From JACNKJ01 sp964440095 (GTDB taxonomy: Bacteria; Krumholzibacteriota; Krumholzibacteriia; JACNKJ01): 49,166 nt of DNA. The stretch covers positions 1-49,166 of the forward strand of contig CAYTPZ010000012.1 of assembly GCA_964440095.1 (NCBI GenBank). The letters are read 5' to 3'. This document shows, one piece after another, positions 8,078-16,240 of this stretch. Both the position numbers and the translations under genes were made by a program. How positions within the stretch are numbered: position 1 is the first letter of the stretch; every line of letters begins with the position of its first letter. The notes under the pieces were generated by a model, which was not told where the DNA came from, made no database searches, and saw only the letters and a list, made by a program, of their open reading frames with translations.

Positions 8078-9021
8078 GCTCCGGCCTCCTTGTCTTCTTC
8101 AGCCATGGTCCATGCTTCCAAAGATTCCAAGGTTCCCACCGGACTCACCTTGGCTGCGCGATCGATGCGCCGCATGAGACCCATGAGCACCTTGCCCGGT
8201 CCCACTTCCAAAATGGGTGAATCGTCCACGGCGCGCAGGGCGGCCATGGAATCGGCCCAGAGAACAGGCTTGGTGAGCTGCTGGATGAGCAATTCGCGAA
8301 GGCTTCCACCATCGCGGGTAGGCTCGGCGGTGACATTGGGCAGCACGGGCACCTTGGCCTCGGCGAAACTTGTGGCCGAGAGCTTCTCCCCTAACTCGGA
8401 GGCGGCCGATCCCATGAGCTCGGAATGGAAGGCACCGCTCACATTGAGCCGGACCACCTTTTTTGCACCGGCTTCCTCGCAGGCCTTCATGGCCCGCTCG
8501 ACGGCAGGAACGGCGCCGCTGATGACCATCTGTTCGGGACTGTTGAGGTTGGCCAACTGAACCACTTCACCCTGGGATGCTTCCGAGCAGCAAGCTTCCA
8601 CGGCCCCACGTTCCAGACCCATGACGGCCGCCATGGTGCCGGGAGTTTTCACTCCGCTTTCAAACATGAGCCGCCCACGAAGGGCTACCAGATCGAGGGC
8701 ATCCTCGAAAGAGAGAACCTCCGCCGCCACCAAGGCCGAATACTCGCCCAAGCTGTGGCCCGCCGTGACCGTTGCCTCCACACCATTTTCCGAAAGCCAA
8801 TCGAAGGCGAGACAGCTCATCACAAGTATGGAAGGCTGCGCGTACCGCGTTTCAGTCAGCTCTTCAATGGGACCTTCGAAGCAGAGACGCTTGAGTTCAA
8901 ATCCCAAACGAGCTTGGGCCGCTTCAATCTTCTCGCGTGCAACGGGCACCGAGGCGTAGAGATCAGCGCCCATGCCCACAAACTGGGAAGCCTGTCCGGG
9001 AAAGATCATGGGACGTTTCAT
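8074..9021 (-). CDS. fabD: Malonyl-CoA:ACP transacylase
   Basis: A 315-residue enzyme that loads malonate onto ACP. It opens MKRPMIFPGQASQFVGMG and has the nucleophile motif GHSLGEYSAL (S90), the carboxylate-binding arginine in VALRGRLM (R115), and the catalytic histidine in SGAFHSELM (H199). I used the ATG at 9021 because AGGAGG lies just upstream and the family motif begins at once; the frame reads further upstream, but only as a shadow of fabH. It is eight bases after fabH and overlaps fabG by four. Confidence 0.97.
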   Translation of the reverse strand: MKRPMIFPGQASQFVGMGADLYASVPVAREKIEAAQARLGFELKRLCFEGPIEELTETRYAQPSILVMSCLAFDWLSENGVEATVTAGHSLGEYSALVAAEVLSFEDALDLVALRGRLMFESGVKTPGTMAAVMGLERGAVEACCSEASQGEVVQLANLNSPEQMVISGAVPAVERAMKACEEAGAKKVVRLNVSGAFHSELMGSAASELGEKLSATSFAEAKVPVLPNVTAEPTRDGGSLRELLIQQLTKPVLWADSMAALRAVDDSPILEVGPGKVLMGLMRRIDRAAKVSPVGTLESLEAWTMAEEDKEAGA

Positions 9022-9028
9022 CGTCCTC

Positions 9029-10021
9029 CTAAATCTGGATGAGCGCCGAGCCCCAAGTGAGCCCGCCGCCGAAAGCCACCATGAGTATCTTGTCACCCGA
9101 TTTCGCCACACCCTTGCTTCTGGCCTCGTCCAGGGCAATGGGGATGGACGCTGCGCTGGTGTTTCCATACTCCTGGATGTTCTTGTAGACCTTCTCGTTG
9201 GGGAAATCCAAACGACTGGCCAGGGCATCGATGATTCGGATGTTGGCTTGATGGGGAATGAGCAGATCCACATCCGAGGCACTCACGCCCGCCTTGATCA
9301 AAGCCTCGATGGCCGCCTGACCCATGTTTCGCACGGCGTGCTTGAATACTTCACGGCCCGCCATGGTGATCTTGTTGAGTCCACTGTCGAGGTTTTCGTG
9401 AGTCAGAGGCACCGCCGTTCCACCGATGGGCGCATTGAGAAGGTGGATCAAGGATCCGTCCGAGCGCGTCCATGTGGAAAGGATGCCGTTGTCTTCCGAC
9501 TCACATGACTGAAGCACCACAGCGCCTGAACCATCACCGAAGAGAACGCATGTACTGCGATCTTTCCAGTTGGTGATGCGTGTGAGCATTTCCGATCCGA
9601 TGACCAAAGCGGTTTTGCCGGCACCGGAGGCCAGGAGGGCTTGGGCCTGGGAAATGGCATAGAGCCAACCCGTGCAGGCGGCGGACATGTCCCAGGCCGA
9701 AGCGTTCTTGGCGCCTAACAACTCCTGCACCACTACCGCGGTGCTCGGGAATATGAAGTCGCCGGTCACGGTGGCAATGATGATGTAGTCGAGATCTTCG
9801 GCCTGGATGCCGGCATCTTCCAGGGCTTTGCGCCCGGCCTCGGAAGCGAATTCGCTGTTCTTCTGATCGTCGGTGATCACATGCCGACGCTTGATGCCGC
9901 TGCGAGTGGTAATCCACTCATCGGTGGTGTCCACGATACGGCTGAGGTCTTCGTTGGTGAGGATCTTGTCGGGCACGGCACGTCCGGTGCCGGCAATCCT
10001 AACTCCAAACTTGGCGTCCAT
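9029..10021 (-). CDS. fabH: 3-oxoacyl-[ACP] synthase III
   Basis: A 330-residue initiating condensing enzyme (acyl-CoA plus malonyl-ACP). The Cys-His-Asn triad is visible: C116 in AACTGWLYA, H257 in IPHQANIRII and N287 in YGNTSAASIP. DTTDEWITTRSGI near the N-terminus is a family signature. AAGGAG precedes the ATG. It lies 11 bases after plsX, in the canonical plsX-fabH-fabD order. Chain-primer preference (straight or branched) cannot be told by eye. Confidence 0.98.
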   Translation of the reverse strand: MDAKFGVRIAGTGRAVPDKILTNEDLSRIVDTTDEWITTRSGIKRRHVITDDQKNSEFASEAGRKALEDAGIQAEDLDYIIIATVTGDFIFPSTAVVVQELLGAKNASAWDMSAACTGWLYAISQAQALLASGAGKTALVIGSEMLTRITNWKDRSTCVLFGDGSGAVVLQSCESEDNGILSTWTRSDGSLIHLLNAPIGGTAVPLTHENLDSGLNKITMAGREVFKHAVRNMGQAAIEALIKAGVSASDVDLLIPHQANIRIIDALASRLDFPNEKVYKNIQEYGNTSAASIPIALDEARSKGVAKSGDKILMVAFGGGLTWGSALIQI

Positions 10022-10032
10022 GCCGACTCCTT

Positions 10033-11034
10033 TTAACCTTCCGCTCGGCCGAGAAGTTCTTCGGTTTTCTCGGCGGTGTGCTTTTCCTGAAAACGACAGG
10101 CACTTCGAATGGCGTTCTTGATTGCTAACTCATTGCTCTTGCCGTGGCTGATAATCACCTGGCCGTTCACACCCAACAAAGGTGCGCCACCGTGCTCGGC
10201 GTAGTCGAGGTCTTTTCCCACATCCTTGAGCCCTGAGCGCATGAGAAGTGCGCCGACCTTGCCCTTGAAGGTAGAAAGCACAGTACGTTTCAGCTTGCGA
10301 GTTAAAAATCCGACGACGGATTCCGCCTGCTTGAGCACCACGTTACCGACAAAACCATCGCATACGATCACGTCGGCCTTGCCGCGGAAAATGTCCTGTC
10401 CCTCCACATTGCCTACGAAATTTACCGGCATCTCACCCAATAGTTCGTGTGCGGACACGTAGAGTTCGCTGCCTTTGCTGCTTTCCTCGCCAATGTTCAA
10501 AAGCCCAACACGTGGTTCTTCAACGCCCATGACGGCCTCGGCGAAGAGGCGTCCCATGACTCCGAACTGTGCCAGATGCTCGGGCTTGTTGTCGGAATTT
10601 GCTCCCACATCCAAGACGACACTGCCGCCTCCTTCACCGGGAAACCAGGTGGCGATAGCAGGGCGTTGAACATGGGGAAGCCTGCCCAGGTAGATCAGGG
10701 CCGCGGCCACCATGGCGCCCGTGGAGCCCGCGCTGACGATGCCCTCAACCTGGCCCGCTTTCAGATCCAGCATTCCGCGGGATATGGGCGCGTTCTTCTT
10801 CTGCCTGACGGCCCGGGCGGGCGAGTCCTTCATACTGATGGACTCATCGCAATGTACGATGGAAAAGCGATCCTCGGGCTCGCCGAGTTCGCGGAGGACC
10901 CCGGCGATTGCCGGGCTGTCGCCGTAGAGCACGATCTCAGGGGCGGAATCGAGTTCCCGCACCGCTTTGAGTGCGCCACGGACAAGAATGGGAGGACCAA
11001 AATCGCCTCCCATTACATCTAGTGCGACTCTCAC
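10033..11034 (-). CDS. plsX: Phosphate acyltransferase PlsX
   Basis: A 333-residue enzyme that makes acyl-phosphate from acyl-ACP, feeding PlsY in phospholipid synthesis. It begins RVALDVMGGDFGPPILVRGA and contains SAGSTGAMVAAAL, VLDVGANSDNKPEHL, NIGEESSKGSEL and VCDGFVGNVVLKQ, all PlsX hallmarks. The start codon is GTG (11034-11032), fixed by the conserved N-terminus. It follows rpmF by ten bases. The membrane-associated product couples fatty acid synthesis to lipid assembly. Confidence 0.97.
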   Translation of the reverse strand: MRVALDVMGGDFGPPILVRGALKAVRELDSAPEIVLYGDSPAIAGVLRELGEPEDRFSIVHCDESISMKDSPARAVRQKKNAPISRGMLDLKAGQVEGIVSAGSTGAMVAAALIYLGRLPHVQRPAIATWFPGEGGGSVVLDVGANSDNKPEHLAQFGVMGRLFAEAVMGVEEPRVGLLNIGEESSKGSELYVSAHELLGEMPVNFVGNVEGQDIFRGKADVIVCDGFVGNVVLKQAESVVGFLTRKLKRTVLSTFKGKVGALLMRSGLKDVGKDLDYAEHGGAPLLGVNGQVIISHGKSNELAIKNAIRSACRFQEKHTAEKTEELLGRAEG

Positions 11035-11044
11035 GAAGCTCGCC

Positions 11045-11233
11045 TTAGTCCGTGTCGACCTTCATAACCTGACGGCCGGCGTACCAGCCGCATTCAGGAC
11101 AGACCGCGTGGCTCGGTTTGCGGGCACTGCAGTGGCCGCACTTTACGAGGCTGGGAACGCGAGCGCTGGCCATCCACACGGCACGAGTCATGCGGGAGCG
11201 GGAGCGAGATTTTCTTTTCTTGGGAACGGCCAT
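11045..11233 (-). CDS. rpmF: 50S ribosomal protein L32
   Basis: A 62-residue basic protein starting AVPKKRKSRSRSRMTRA. It is the zinc-binding form: four cysteines C32, C35, C45 and C48 in two CxxC pairs (CGHC, CPEC). The yceD-rpmF-plsX order is widely conserved and tunes ribosome and membrane synthesis together. It is eight bases after yceD. Confidence 0.98.
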   Translation of the reverse strand: MAVPKKRKSRSRSRMTRAVWMASARVPSLVKCGHCSARKPSHAVCPECGWYAGRQVMKVDTD

Positions 11234-11241
11234 GCCTATTC

Positions 11242-11775
11242 CTACCTTTCGCCGGAGCCGGAATCATCTTCCGTCTCCATTTTCTCTTTCAAGTCCATAA
11301 GTGGGCCCCATCGCGGGTCCACCGTCGCTTCTTCCGAGGTATCCTCGTTCAGATCCGATCCCGAGCTGGAATCCAACCCGGCACAATCCTCTTGGCAGAG
11401 GAACTGCATGGGCAGGGCGAGAAGCATACTCTCGCGAATCTGATTACTGAGATCCAGATCGGCCTTATCGGCCGACAGCAGGACCACATCCTCGTTCTCG
11501 TCTTCATCCAGACCGCGAACGGCCTTGCTGAGCACAACCAGCGAAAACTCCCCATCGAGGTAGTCTTCGTAAGCCTTGCCGCAGCGGTCGCAGTGGAAGA
11601 GAAATGATCCCTCCACCTCGGCCCCGAGGTACCAACGCTCGCCGGCGGGGTTCACGTGTACGAAAGCACACACTTTTCCCTCGCCCACGCGGTCGTCAAA
11701 ACCTTCGAGGACTAGTTTTCCATCGAGCCGGAAGTCCCGACTCTTATCCCTGACATCCGTAAGTTGAATCTTCAT
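11242..11775 (-). CDS. yceD: YceD-family (DUF177) protein
   Basis: A 177-residue member of the DUF177/YceD family, needed in plants and E. coli for normal 23S rRNA accumulation. The central FHCDRCGKAYEDYLDGEF segment with the CxxC pair and the later CQEDCAGL cysteines match the family's probable zinc site. The C-terminus is acidic and ends WGPLMDLKEKME, a usual closing motif, followed by a Glu/Ser/Gly tail. It lies directly before rpmF as in most genomes. The family's exact activity is not established. Confidence 0.9.
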   Translation of the reverse strand: MKIQLTDVRDKSRDFRLDGKLVLEGFDDRVGEGKVCAFVHVNPAGERWYLGAEVEGSFLFHCDRCGKAYEDYLDGEFSLVVLSKAVRGLDEDENEDVVLLSADKADLDLSNQIRESMLLALPMQFLCQEDCAGLDSSSGSDLNEDTSEEATVDPRWGPLMDLKEKMETEDDSGSGER

Positions 11776-11854
11776 GGGTTCAAGGCGCCTGGGATGGCGG
11801 AAGGCTCATGGTAGGGTGGAAGTCCCCCATTGTCAAGGCCTTCCGCCGCCCGCG

Positions 11855-12253
11855 CTATCCGAAGATGATGCCCAATTCGCGCTCTGCGGAGGGGTCGGAG
11901 TCGCTGGCGTGGACCCCGTTGTTCTGCAGGCTGCGACCATGGAGATAGCGAATGGTGCCCGGCGCCGCTTCGGCAGGATTAGTAGCCCCGACCAAGGTGC
12001 GCAGATCCTTGACGGCATTGTCCTTTTCCAGCTGAACGGCCACCACGGGCCCGCTGGTGATATAGGAGACCAGCTCGCCGTAGAAGGGTTTGCCCTCGTG
12101 CTCCACATAGAATTCCTTGACCGCTTCCGCGCTCAGCTCCTTAAGCTCAAGGCGTACAATGCGAAAGCGGTTATCGGTAAGCATTTTCAGGATCTCGCCA
12201 ATGACCTGGTCGGCCACCAGCTCTGGCTTGATCATGAGATAAGTCTGGTCCAT
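11855..12253 (-). CDS. ndk: Nucleoside diphosphate kinase
   Basis: A 132-residue enzyme moving gamma-phosphate between nucleotides through a phospho-histidine. It starts QTYLMIKPELVADQ and has the active histidine H115 in NNGVHASDSD, with ERELGIIFG after it. The SD-like GAGGACCC precedes the ATG. The usual TIRGDFG stretch is replaced by TIRYLHGRSL, a known type of variation in short bacterial forms. It is nine bases after sucD, whose enzyme makes ATP or GTP; the pairing of succinyl-CoA synthetase and Ndk is functionally sensible and seen in other bacteria. Confidence 0.96.
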   Translation of the reverse strand: MDQTYLMIKPELVADQVIGEILKMLTDNRFRIVRLELKELSAEAVKEFYVEHEGKPFYGELVSYITSGPVVAVQLEKDNAVKDLRTLVGATNPAEAAPGTIRYLHGRSLQNNGVHASDSDPSAERELGIIFG

Positions 12254-12262
12254 GGGTCCTCA

Positions 12263-13141
12263 CTACTTGCTTGGTGTGTAGATTTCCTGAAGAAGAGGCA
12301 CGATTTGGCTGGGAATCTTTGCCACGGGAATACCCACGGAGCCCAGTTTCTCGATTTTCTCGGCGGCCGTACCCGATCCGCCCGATATAATAGCACCCGC
12401 ATGGCCCATGCGCTTGCCCGGAGGCGCCGTCTGTCCGGCAATGAAGCTCACCACGGGTTTGGTCACATTGGCCTTGATGTACTCGGCGGCCTCTTCCTCG
12501 TCGGTCCCCCCGATTTCACCGATCATGACGATGGCCTCGGTGGCGGGATCGGCCTGGAATGCTTCCAGACAGTCGATGAAATTGGTGCCGATCACCGGAT
12601 CGCCACCGATACCGATGCAGGTACTCTGCCCCATGCCGGCCTGAGTGAGTTGCCAAACCACTTCATAGGTGAGGGTCCCCGAACGACTCACCAAACCAAC
12701 AGGACCTTCCGCCACAATGTTTCCGGGCAAAATACCCACCTTGGCCTGTCCTGGCGAAATAAGTCCCGGACAGTTGGGTCCGATGAGCCGAGCTCCGCGC
12801 TCACGGACCAGAGGCATGATGCGGTTCATATCATTCACAGGGATGCCTTCGGTGACGGCAACCAGTGTCAAGATTCCCGCCTCAATAGCTTCCTGAATTG
12901 CGTCGACCGCCATGGCCGGGGGGACGAAGATGCAACTGGTATTCGCGTCTGCCTTTGCCACGGCCTCGGCCACCGTGTCGAAAACCGGAACGTCCACCGC
13001 CGTCTGTCCACCCTTGCCCGGTGTCACACCGGCCACGAGATTGGTACCGTAGTCGGCCATCTGTTCGGCGTGAAAAGCTCCATCCCGGCCCGTGATTCCC
13101 TGAACCACCAATCGCGTGTCCTTGTTCACATAGATGCTCAT
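12263..13141 (-). CDS. sucD: Succinyl-CoA ligase, alpha subunit
   Basis: A 292-residue subunit of succinyl-CoA synthetase (succinyl-CoA + NDP + Pi to succinate + NTP + CoA). The N-terminal CoA-binding Rossmann domain has VQGITGRDGAFHAEQM. The ligase domain has NCPGLISPG, SRSGTLTYE, GIGGDPVIGTNF and the phospho-histidine H247 in RMGHAGAIISGG. GGGAGG precedes the ATG, which overlaps the sucC stop by four bases. Confidence 0.97.
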   Translation of the reverse strand: MSIYVNKDTRLVVQGITGRDGAFHAEQMADYGTNLVAGVTPGKGGQTAVDVPVFDTVAEAVAKADANTSCIFVPPAMAVDAIQEAIEAGILTLVAVTEGIPVNDMNRIMPLVRERGARLIGPNCPGLISPGQAKVGILPGNIVAEGPVGLVSRSGTLTYEVVWQLTQAGMGQSTCIGIGGDPVIGTNFIDCLEAFQADPATEAIVMIGEIGGTDEEEAAEYIKANVTKPVVSFIAGQTAPPGKRMGHAGAIISGGSGTAAEKIEKLGSVGIPVAKIPSQIVPLLQEIYTPSK

Positions 13142-14277
13142 GCCGCACCTCCCGCCAGTTCGATGGCTTTCTGGACGGCTTCGTCCATGGTCTCGGCGGG
13201 CACAAGATCGGTGCCGGCCAGAATCACGCGAGCTTCCTCTTCGTTGGTCCCCACCAGTCTTACCACCACCGGAAGGCCCAGATCCGTTTTCTGCTTAGCC
13301 TCGATGATGCCGCGAGCAACATCGTCGCAACGGGTGATGCCGCCGAAGATGTTGAAGAGAATGGTCTTCACGTTCTTGTCTCGTGTGATGATGTCCAGCG
13401 CTTTGACCACCTTGTCGGGATTCGAACTACCCCCGATGTCCAGGAAATTGGCGGGCTCGCCACCGTAGTGCTGGACCAGATCCATGGTGGCCATGGCCAG
13501 GCCCGCACCATTGACCAAGCAACCTACGTTACCTTCGAGCTTCACGAAGCTGAGTCCCGCTACACGGGCCTCGTTTTCCTCGGGCTCGCTCTCTTCAGGA
13601 TCGCGCCAAGAAGCCAGTTCCTTCTGACGGAAGAGTCCGTTGTCGTCCAAGTTGATCTTGGCGTCGATTGCCCAGACTTCGTTGTCCGGTGTGATCACCA
13701 GAGGATTCACTTCGGCGAGAGAGGCGTCCACGTCATTGTAAGCTTTCCAAAGTTGCACAAGGATGGAAGCGATCTTTAGAGCTATCTTTCCTTCGGCAAC
13801 CTGGAATGCCACTTGCCGCGCTTCGAAGGGGCGCAGACCCAGTCTGGGATTGATGCCAAACTTGACGATTTTTTCGGGAGCCGTGCGGGCCACCTCCTCG
13901 ATGTCCACACCGCCGGCCGCAGAAACCATGAGCGTGGCACACTGCCCGGCGCGATCCTGCACGATGCCCACATAGAGCTCGCTGAGAATATCCACCGCCG
14001 GGGAAACCAGCACTTTCTTCACCGTGAGGCCCTTGAGATCCATGCCCAGGATTGCCTCGGCCTTGTCGCGCGCATCGTTGGGGTCGTCAGCCAGTTTCAC
14101 ACCGCCGGCTTTTCCGCGTCCGCCCACGAGAACCTGGGCCTTGACCACCACCAGACCGCCTCCAAGATCCTTGGCCGCCTGTTTCACTTCGTCGGGAGTC
14201 GTGGCAAGACGATCGTCTGGAATCGGCATGCCGAATCGCCGGAATATTTTCTTGGCCTGGTACTCGTGGATCTTCAA
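13138..14277 (-). CDS. sucC: Succinyl-CoA ligase, beta subunit
   Basis: A 379-residue ATP-grasp subunit that binds nucleotide and succinate. It starts with the family's MKIHEYQAKKIF, and has KAQVLVGGRGKAGGVKL, EVNPLVI, AIDAKINLDDN and LVNGAGLAMATMD, then GGSSNPDKV and NIFGGITRCD. The conserved start fixes the initiation codon as TTG (14277-14275), which overlaps the hldE stop codon and has GGAGGAG just upstream, so translation is probably coupled to hldE. Being tied to an LPS gene rather than to other TCA genes is unusual. Confidence 0.96.
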   Translation of the reverse strand: MKIHEYQAKKIFRRFGMPIPDDRLATTPDEVKQAAKDLGGGLVVVKAQVLVGGRGKAGGVKLADDPNDARDKAEAILGMDLKGLTVKKVLVSPAVDILSELYVGIVQDRAGQCATLMVSAAGGVDIEEVARTAPEKIVKFGINPRLGLRPFEARQVAFQVAEGKIALKIASILVQLWKAYNDVDASLAEVNPLVITPDNEVWAIDAKINLDDNGLFRQKELASWRDPEESEPEENEARVAGLSFVKLEGNVGCLVNGAGLAMATMDLVQHYGGEPANFLDIGGSSNPDKVVKALDIITRDKNVKTILFNIFGGITRCDDVARGIIEAKQKTDLGLPVVVRLVGTNEEEARVILAGTDLVPAETMDEAVQKAIELAGGAA

Positions 14278-15776
14278 GAGTGCTCCTCCATCTTCTTCAG
14301 GGTCTCCGTCGTGGAGAAACCCTCTTGCATGGGAAAGCGAATAACTTCCCCGCCCCAGGAACGAATGTCCTCCGCTCCCACAATATCCTTTTCTTCGTAT
14401 TCGTCACCCTTGACCAAGGCCGAAGGTTTGAGCTCGCGAATGATTTCCAGCGGCGTGTCTTCCTCGAAGATGACCACCGCATCAACAGGACTCAGATGCG
14501 CCAGGAGCCGAGCGCGCTCCGCCTCGGGATTCACCGGGCGCTTTGGCCCCTTGAGACGTTTCACCGACGCATCGGAATTCATACCCACCACCAGCAGATC
14601 GCCATGGCGTGCGGCTTCACGCAGGATGGCCAGGTGACCGAAGTGGAGCACGTCGAAACAACCGTTGGTAAAAACGATGCCCCGACCGCCCTGACGCTGC
14701 TGCTCGGCCCATTCCGATGCTTCCTCACGGCTTAGAACCCTGCCAGGCGCTGGAGTCTTTTCGGTTTCACGACCGTCGAGAATTTCGTCCAGGGCCGCGG
14801 TCATGAGCTCGTCGATGCTCGGCGCGTCAGTACCCACGCGCCCGACCACGATGCTCGCGGCCAGATTTGCCAGTCGAGCACCTTCGTCCAGCCCTGCCCC
14901 CGCTGCCATGGACAGCCCCAACACCGACACCACCGTGTCGCCGGCGCCGGTCACATCGAAGACCTTGCGAGCCTTGGCCGGGAAGCGTCGCTGCGGGGCT
15001 CCCGATTCGAAGAGGGCGATGCCGTCGGCTCCCAGTGTGATCATGAGTGCGCCAAGATCCAGGCGAGTAAGCAGACCGCGACCCACGGTTTCCACGTCTT
15101 GGTCATTGCGGATGGGCTGACCAAAGGAACCGCCCGCTTCCACCGCATTGGGCGTTACCAGGTCGGCGCCCCGGTAGGCTGAGAAATGCCCTTCCTTGGG
15201 ATCGACCACTACAGGAATACACTGCACCTTGGCCTCGGCGATAAGCTCGGTGACGAGGTCATCGTTCATGACACCCTTGCCATAGTCCGAAAGGATCACG
15301 GCCTGGGAGCGCTTCAAGGCTTCCAGTGTCTTTGCACGAAGCTCGGCCAACACCGATTCGGAAAGGGGATCGCGACTTTCCTCGTCGAAACGACAGATCT
15401 GCTGACCCGATCCAAGAACCCGGGTTTTCACGGTAGTTGGGCGGCCGGCATCCTCAATAATGCCCTCCGCATCGATGCCGCGCCTGGCAAGAATTTCTTT
15501 GAGCTCCTCGCCGGTTTCATCGGCGCCCAGCACCGTGGCCAGCAAAGGTTCAGCACCCAGGGACGCGAGGTTTCGCGCAACGTTGGCCGCACCGCCCAAG
15601 CGAGCATCACGACGGGACACATCCACCACCGGCACCGGGCCTTCGGGGCTGATGCGTTCCACACGCCCTTCTAGGTAGCGGTCGAGCATGACGTCGCCCA
15701 GGACGAGCACGGCTTTGCCGCGCATGGCGTCGAGGAGATCGCGCATTCTTTGAGGATTGAGATGTACCGGATTCAT
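14274..15776 (-). CDS. hldE: Bifunctional heptose kinase / heptose 1-phosphate adenylyltransferase
   Basis: A 500-residue fusion for ADP-glycero-manno-heptose, the inner-core LPS sugar precursor. Residues 1-335 are a PfkB-type kinase: LGDVMLDRYLEG, GGAANVARNL, ILSDYGKGV and the catalytic VTGAGDTVVS (D280). Residues 360-500 are the nucleotidyltransferase: FTNGCFDVLHFGHL with the HxGH site (378-381), MNSDASVKRLKGPKRPV and GDEYEEKDIVG. The ATG at 15776 follows GAGGATCC and starts just before the kinase fold; the frame could extend to 15815. It heads the long minus-strand operon and has a good promoter candidate upstream. GmhA and GmhB, the other pathway steps, are not in this window. Confidence 0.96.
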   Translation of the reverse strand: MNPVHLNPQRMRDLLDAMRGKAVLVLGDVMLDRYLEGRVERISPEGPVPVVDVSRRDARLGGAANVARNLASLGAEPLLATVLGADETGEELKEILARRGIDAEGIIEDAGRPTTVKTRVLGSGQQICRFDEESRDPLSESVLAELRAKTLEALKRSQAVILSDYGKGVMNDDLVTELIAEAKVQCIPVVVDPKEGHFSAYRGADLVTPNAVEAGGSFGQPIRNDQDVETVGRGLLTRLDLGALMITLGADGIALFESGAPQRRFPAKARKVFDVTGAGDTVVSVLGLSMAAGAGLDEGARLANLAASIVVGRVGTDAPSIDELMTAALDEILDGRETEKTPAPGRVLSREEASEWAEQQRQGGRGIVFTNGCFDVLHFGHLAILREAARHGDLLVVGMNSDASVKRLKGPKRPVNPEAERARLLAHLSPVDAVVIFEEDTPLEIIRELKPSALVKGDEYEEKDIVGAEDIRSWGGEVIRFPMQEGFSTTETLKKMEEHS

Positions 15777-15805
15777 GGATCCTCGCGGTGGGCTTGAATT
15801 TGCGC

Positions 15806-15834
15806 AAGCTAGCAAGGATGTACAGGGGTGTCAA
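15806..15834 (-). promoter_or_regulatory. Candidate sigma70-like promoter upstream of hldE
   Basis: On the minus strand an exact TTGACA (15829-15834) is separated by 17 bases from TAGCTT (15806-15811), about 30 bases before the hldE ATG. It is well placed to drive the hldE-suc-ndk-fab run. Confidence 0.5.
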
Positions 15835-15915
15835 GAAAGGGGCTGGCGGCCCGGCTCGCCGCTATGTATGCTGGAAACGAATGAGTTACGTTAACACTGA
15901 TTCGGAAGGAAGGCT

Positions 15916-16239
15916 ATGAGCCAGGACAATCCCAACGCGCCTCAGGGGCAGCGAGTTAACATCGAATTGAAGGAAGAGAAAGCCCAGGGCACCTATGCCA
16001 ACGCCACGGTGGTCACCCACTCCAGCAGCGAATTCGTCTTCGATTTTGTACGGGTGCTTCCCGGCATCCAGAAGGCCCAGGTTGTGGAGCGCGTGATCAT
16101 GGCCGCGCCCAACGCCAAGGCCTTTCTCGTGTCGCTGCAGGGCAATATCGAGCGCTACGAGAAAAATCACGGCAAGCTGCCCGAGCCTGCGGCCGGTGGC
16201 GGCATGAGCTTCACGCCGGGCTCGAACGTTCCCAGCTAG
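15916..16239 (+). CDS. DUF3467 protein
   Basis: A 107-residue protein matching the DUF3467 family in layout: an N-terminal VNIELKEEKAQGTYAN strand, VTHSSSEFVFDFVRVLPG, then VVERVIMAAPNAKAFLVSLQGNI read in two pieces, and a helix ending in ERYEKNHG. The family is small, widespread and of unknown function; no catalytic motif is visible. The tail after residue 90 is Gly/Pro-rich. GGAAGGAAGG gives a strong ribosome site. It is a single plus-strand gene between two minus-strand runs; its stop is one base from the stop of the convergent acyltransferase gene. Confidence 0.85.
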   Translation: MSQDNPNAPQGQRVNIELKEEKAQGTYANATVVTHSSSEFVFDFVRVLPGIQKAQVVERVIMAAPNAKAFLVSLQGNIERYEKNHGKLPEPAAGGGMSFTPGSNVPS

Positions 16240-16240
16240 A

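Noticed and set aside
7595..8560. 321-codon plus-strand frame over fabG-fabD
   Set aside because: Antisense shadow of two well-supported genes.
9022..9282. 87-residue N-terminal extension of FabD
   Set aside because: It overlaps fabH in another frame; the conserved FabD start with AGGAGG lies at 9021.
11774..13468. 564-codon plus-strand frame
   Set aside because: It is antisense to ndk, sucD and sucC, with no family signature.
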